From contig CAJPVJ010000761.1 in the NCBI GenBank assembly GCA_905397405.1, positions 1 to 20,670 of the forward strand: a stretch of 20,670 nt of DNA. The letters are read 5' to 3'. Position numbers and translations under genes: made by a program. The DNA comes from Oppiella nova. Its lineage: Eukaryota > Arthropoda > Arachnida > Sarcoptiformes > Oppiidae. Shown here in pieces: positions 17,284-20,670 of the stretch. A model generated the notes under the pieces. It searched no databases, was not told the DNA's origin, and saw only the letters and a list, made by a program, of their open reading frames with translations. Each line of letters begins with the position of its first letter. The first letter of the stretch is position 1.

Positions 17284-18562
17284 CAATGACTTATGTATGG
17301 CTCTAATCTCTAATATTTAAATACTATAACAACACAAATATATATAAAAATTATATAATTGTTACGAAAAGTGAGTTTCATATAAGTGATAGAAATGGTA
17401 GCGATTAGCCAACATTTTTTGGGGATATAATAGCGTAATATATTGTTTAAAAAAATATTTTTGACACAAACTTTTAGTTTTTGCAAAAATAGTTGTGTCA
17501 CGAAAACTTGGTTTTTTCTAAATGCCATAAAACACTCACTGTTTTACTCGCATATTAATAATATGTTACATAATATTTATATATAAACTTTGTTTTTTCT
17601 GCGCGCGAGTTATTTGTTTCCTTGAAATTACTTTATTTTTCAAAACCAAATCTTATCGCATCTAATATCGTAAGCAAAAATTATAAGTTATAAATATAAT
17701 TTTTGTATTTTGCTTTTATTTCTATATTAAACTCCAATTTGTATTCAGAGGTATTGAATGAGTGGAAATGGTTAACACGAAATTAATAGTAAAATAATGA
17801 AATTTTTGAGCAATTTTTTTTGTTTTGTATTAAGTTATGTTTCTTACTGTTTAGTGTTCCGCTAATTTTATTATTTCTATTCATAATTAATAATAATTTT
17901 ATAATATTTTGAACTTTTTTCTCCCATTTCAAAGGCTACACAAATCTTCTCAGAGTCACTATATATATATAAACTGCAGGTATTTCCTCGTAATTATAAA
18001 TTTGAATAAATTTCTAATTAATCTTAACATTAGTGCGAGAATATACAAACAAATAGCAAAACAAAAAAATGTATATAATTTTTGCCCTCTCTCTCTCTCT
18101 CTCTCTCTCTCGCTCTCGCGTCTCTACTGAGCGCACGGTTTGATTAAAACATAAAACACAAGTGAAGTGAAGATAACATTATGAATAACAAACAAAAATC
18201 GACACAAAAAATCATTATTACATAATAATAATCATAATAATAAATTGAACGCAATAAAAAAGGGCCATGATATAACTCAACATTGAAGGGCACCTATTAT
18301 ATTAGCTACAGATTTGCTATCCGTTATGATAACAGATATAATCAAGAATTTTGTGTTAACTCAACACAAATAAAAATCAAATACTTAACTTGGTTTTGTT
18401 TGACGATAACTTTTAGTGCATACATTATTGTTATATATAAGGTAATGAGACTTTTTTAATACGACTATTTGTAGCTATATATAAAATTTTATACATTACA
18501 GATACTCCGCTATCAGGTATTCCTAGCCCTTCAATACTTTTGATAGGGTTTACCATTTGATG
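17284..18562. other. AT-rich non-coding stretch
   Basis: Two short frames (17310-17528 minus, 17909-18130 plus) are within chance length and have no recognisable features. A CT tract lies at 18087-18111. Confidence 0.5.
18087..18111. repeat. (CT)12 microsatellite
   Basis: 25-nt CT run followed by GCTCTCGCGTCTC, an imperfect continuation. Confidence 0.97.
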
Positions 18563-18615
18563 TCTCCGTCCGGGATATGGAGATCGCATAATATTAATAA
18601 TAATAATAATAATAA
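18563..18615. repeat. dispersed TAA-tailed repeat, copy 1
   Basis: TCTCCGTCCGGGATATGGAG, then ATCGCATAATAT and a TAA run. It matches 20624-20670 at 46 of 47 aligned positions (18572 G against 20633 A). On the minus strand the shared core reads MRSPYPGR and the single difference is a synonymous Pro codon. In this copy that frame continues as RHQMVNPIKSIEGLGIPDSG, which is protein-like. Either a retroelement-type 3' end or a duplicated exon edge would fit. Confidence 0.7.
18595..18615. repeat. (TAA)7 microsatellite
   Basis: 21-nt TAA run at the end of the dispersed repeat. Its continuation in the second copy runs off the window. Confidence 0.95.
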
Positions 18616-18726
18616 CAATAAAAAATACTATTGCATAACGCAATCCATTAGGATTACAATAAGTGATCATTACTTTCGATCTGTAAGAATATCACAATTA
18701 CAATGAAGTGATTTTTTTTATTGTGA

Positions 18727-18846
18727 ATACCCTTCCCCTCTTTACTATCTCACTCACACATACATACATACCTGTGCTGTGTGACACAGCCTGTGTCTAT
18801 GAATAAGGCCATAAAGAATGCTAGAAATGCCGTTACACTAGAATAG
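18727..18846 (+). CDS. weak open frame (39 codons, internal ATG)
   Basis: The frame is open from 18727 to TAG 18844-18846. From the ATG at 18799 it reads MNKAIKNARNAVTLE. It spans a perfect odd palindrome, GCTGTGTGACACAGC (18776-18790). There is no splice support and it may be chance. Confidence 0.08.
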   Translation: MPFPSLLSHSHIHTYLCCVTQPVSMNKAIKNARNAVTLE

Positions 18847-19040
18847 CAGCGAATAAAAGCCAATTCTACTCTGTTTTTTGGCCAACACTTAAGCTTATGA
18901 GAGAAAGGCTACACAAATACTAATCGTAATAATAGGAGAGAAATGAATTTTAATGGTTTGATACGAATAATGGGCATACGATATGTACATATTAATATCG
19001 ACAGCGAATTTTAATCGCCAAAAATTGTTTGTCAAGTTTT

Positions 19041-19066
19041 GAGAGAGAGAGAGAGAGAGAGAGAGA
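19041..19066. repeat. (GA)13 microsatellite
   Basis: 26-nt GA run. Confidence 0.97.
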
Positions 19067-19446
19067 CTTGTTATGTAATTGTCTTGTGATTTAAATAACA
19101 ATTACAATTACAATGACGTGACTGTTCATAAGCTAATCGATTGCAGTGCAAAGTGTATTGCGATATATTAGTATGCTATAGTATAGCATCTAGTCGTGTA
19201 TATTTATACGAGTTATCTGTGATTTACAATGTTTTTTTATACTAGAACAATATTTACCGGCATTTGTTAGTATGAATAGTGATAATAAGTTAATACAGGT
19301 AAATGATATTTATAAACAAATACTCTGTATATGTCTGTCTGACTGTTAATGAATCCACCGGTGAAACAGACAATCCATTTATCAAAACCTGTGACCGATT
19401 TAATGATCAACTAATCGATGCGTTCATATCATAAACATATACTTAC

Positions 19447-19535
19447 GAGTCATATATAAATGAATTTCCATTTTTCCCGACACTTATGCACACAAAAGGC
19501 CTGCTGTCGACCCCCTTCCCTATGTCTCTATCAAT
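19447..19535 (-). CDS. candidate internal exon with consensus donor, minus strand
   Basis: Read on the minus strand, GACTC|GTAAGTATATG places a near-perfect 5' splice site at 19446. The frame before it reads IDRDIGKGVDSRPFVCISVG then KNGNSFIYD and ends with two bases of a split codon. Unspliced, it would hit TAA within the first intronic codons, as expected of a real exon. The 5' boundary is unclear: the frame stays open through the (TA)n tract to about 19592, and AG dinucleotides at several points (for example in GACATAG and GTCGACAG) could be the acceptor. No polypyrimidine tract is obvious. The product is unrecognised. Confidence 0.25.
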
Positions 19536-19536
19536 G

Positions 19537-19561
19537 TATATATATATATATATATATATAT
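19537..19561. repeat. (TA)12 microsatellite
   Basis: 25-nt TA run, the only long dinucleotide tract here that is not GA/CT. Confidence 0.97.
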
Positions 19562-20594
19562 CACTTATTCTTGTATTTAAACTACACGGGAATTATGTTT
19601 ATTAAGTGTATAATTAGTTTTAATGAAAATATATTTCTCATACAATTGTTTTAGATAGCGATGCAAAGTGTTTTTCACAGGAATTGAGTTGCATTTACAC
19701 AGAATATACTGTTTTTTGTTGTTGTTTTTAAAAAATTTACAAATATATATATTGTATGCCATTTAGTATACCGTAATATATTATAAAAGAGTTAAGAATT
19801 AGTAAATTAAAAACAAGAATATTAATGAATTAAATTTTAATTAATATTAATAACTATTATGTGTGTATAGTCGACACGACTTTCAAATATACATCATTCC
19901 GGTATATCCTATTCTCTACTATTCATACAATTATTATATAATAATTAATATTAAATTCTGAATAAAAATTTGACACTTCTTTACCCTCTACTGAATACAA
20001 TGCATATTAACTATCTCTACATCTAATCAAAAATAGTGTGGTTTTTAGGATATAAAGTGTTAGGCAATGAAAAATTATACGACACTATCAAAGGGCTACC
20101 GATTAATTGTTATAAAACATTTTAGTTTTTCATTTCATTTTCGTATATATGAAGTGAGAAATGGCTAACAAATTGGCAGAAAATATTAATTTCTTGTTTT
20201 GGCCGCATATTTGGCGCTCATATCTCGCGCGCACATCTCAATTGTATTCATTAATTAATCATTTGCTTAAAAAGAGTTTCAAAAAAAACTTTTAGTTTTA
20301 TTTTGTTATCATAGCGTAGCATAACTCTGTTGATATTATATGTGTTTAGCAGCAAATATTTTATTAATTATATTTTTGAAAGAAATTTCTAAAAAACTAT
20401 TTTCCAATTGATTAATGCATTGCGTCTAATGAGATGAGAGAGAGTTTTCATTTTCGCTTCCAAATGGACAGACAGTTAAAAATGCATTTTCAAGGAGTAA
20501 ATTGAAATAAAAAACAGCTAAAACTCATTCATTAAGTTTAGCTTCAAATGCATGCTATTTGGAGGCAATTGCTTAAAAGCATCCCTAAAACCCT

Positions 20595-20597
<3 letters not shown>
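19562..20597. other. AT-rich non-coding stretch
   Basis: No exon-like frame, hairpin or repeat of note was seen. A 61-codon minus-strand frame (19577-19762) is Lys/Asn/Tyr-rich and looks like translated spacer. Confidence 0.5.

Positions 20598-20627
<30 letters not shown>
20598..20627. repeat. (TC)15 microsatellite
   Basis: 30-nt TC run that abuts and slightly overlaps the second copy of the TAA-tailed repeat. Confidence 0.97.
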
Positions 20628-20630
<3 letters not shown>

Positions 20631-20670
20631 CCAGGATATGGAGATCGCATAATATTAATAATAATAATAA
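20624..20670. repeat. dispersed TAA-tailed repeat, copy 2 (cut by window end)
   Basis: Aligned to 18563-18609 with one mismatch. Upstream of it lies the TC microsatellite rather than the sequence preceding copy 1, so the copies diverge abruptly at their 5' side, as in 5'-truncated retroelement copies. The TAA tail continues past the window. Confidence 0.7.

Noticed and set aside
19288-19304. TACAG|GTAAATG, resembling both an acceptor and a donor
   Set aside because: No open frame of interest abuts it on either side.
1-20670. Bacterial, phage or mobile-system interpretation (operons, CRISPR, integrases)
   Set aside because: There are no tightly packed long ORFs, no Shine-Dalgarno-linked genes and no spaced direct-repeat arrays. 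The repeat content is typical of eukaryotic non-coding DNA.

Overview
The window looks like eukaryotic nuclear DNA, most likely from an invertebrate. It is AT-rich (roughly 70% by eye), has no bacterial-style gene packing, and carries simple-sequence repeats throughout. A few short stretches of higher GC read like exons and have GT-AG style splice sites. An arthropod (mite- or crustacean-like) is a reasonable guess from texture only; no gene here identifies the lineage. No rRNA, tRNA, CRISPR array, transposase, reverse transcriptase or complete recognisable gene could be found by reading both strands.

The dominant feature is (GA/CT)n microsatellites: 22 tracts, 10 to 38 nt long, about one per kilobase, on either strand. 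There is one (TA)12, one (TAA)7 and an AAT-rich edge at the window end. Positions 6050-6557 hold a tandem duplication of a 263-nt unit whose two copies are identical apart from an 18-nt difference in the internal (GA)n tract. A 47-nt sequence ending in a TAA repeat occurs at 18563-18615 and again, cut off by the window edge, at 20624-20670.

The best coding evidence is a candidate terminal exon at 8784-9017 (+): 77 codons, a good 3' splice site and an upstream branch-like CTAAT. Weaker exon-like pieces lie at 1435-1488 (+, donor GTAAGTATGG), 2700-2874 (+), 4829-4900 (+), 14549-14631 (+) and 19447-19535 (-, donor GTAAGTAT). They cannot be joined into one gene by inspection. They may be exons of different genes, pieces of genes with long introns, or chance. 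Several unspliced open frames (7422-7628, 9395-9550, 12684-12857, 16249-16362 minus, and an unusually long stop-free frame at 12904-13656) are listed as hypothetical.

Other structure: a palindromic 13-mer of form ATATACNGTATAT occurs five times, several foldbacks are of pre-miRNA size (3149-3210, 5280-5334, 8263-8322), and two GA/CT pairs form long inverted repeats. The rest is AT-rich non-coding sequence, probably intergenic or intronic. I did not find a recognisable new biological system; the duplication, the 13-mer family, the TAA-tailed repeat and the long open frame most deserve checking.
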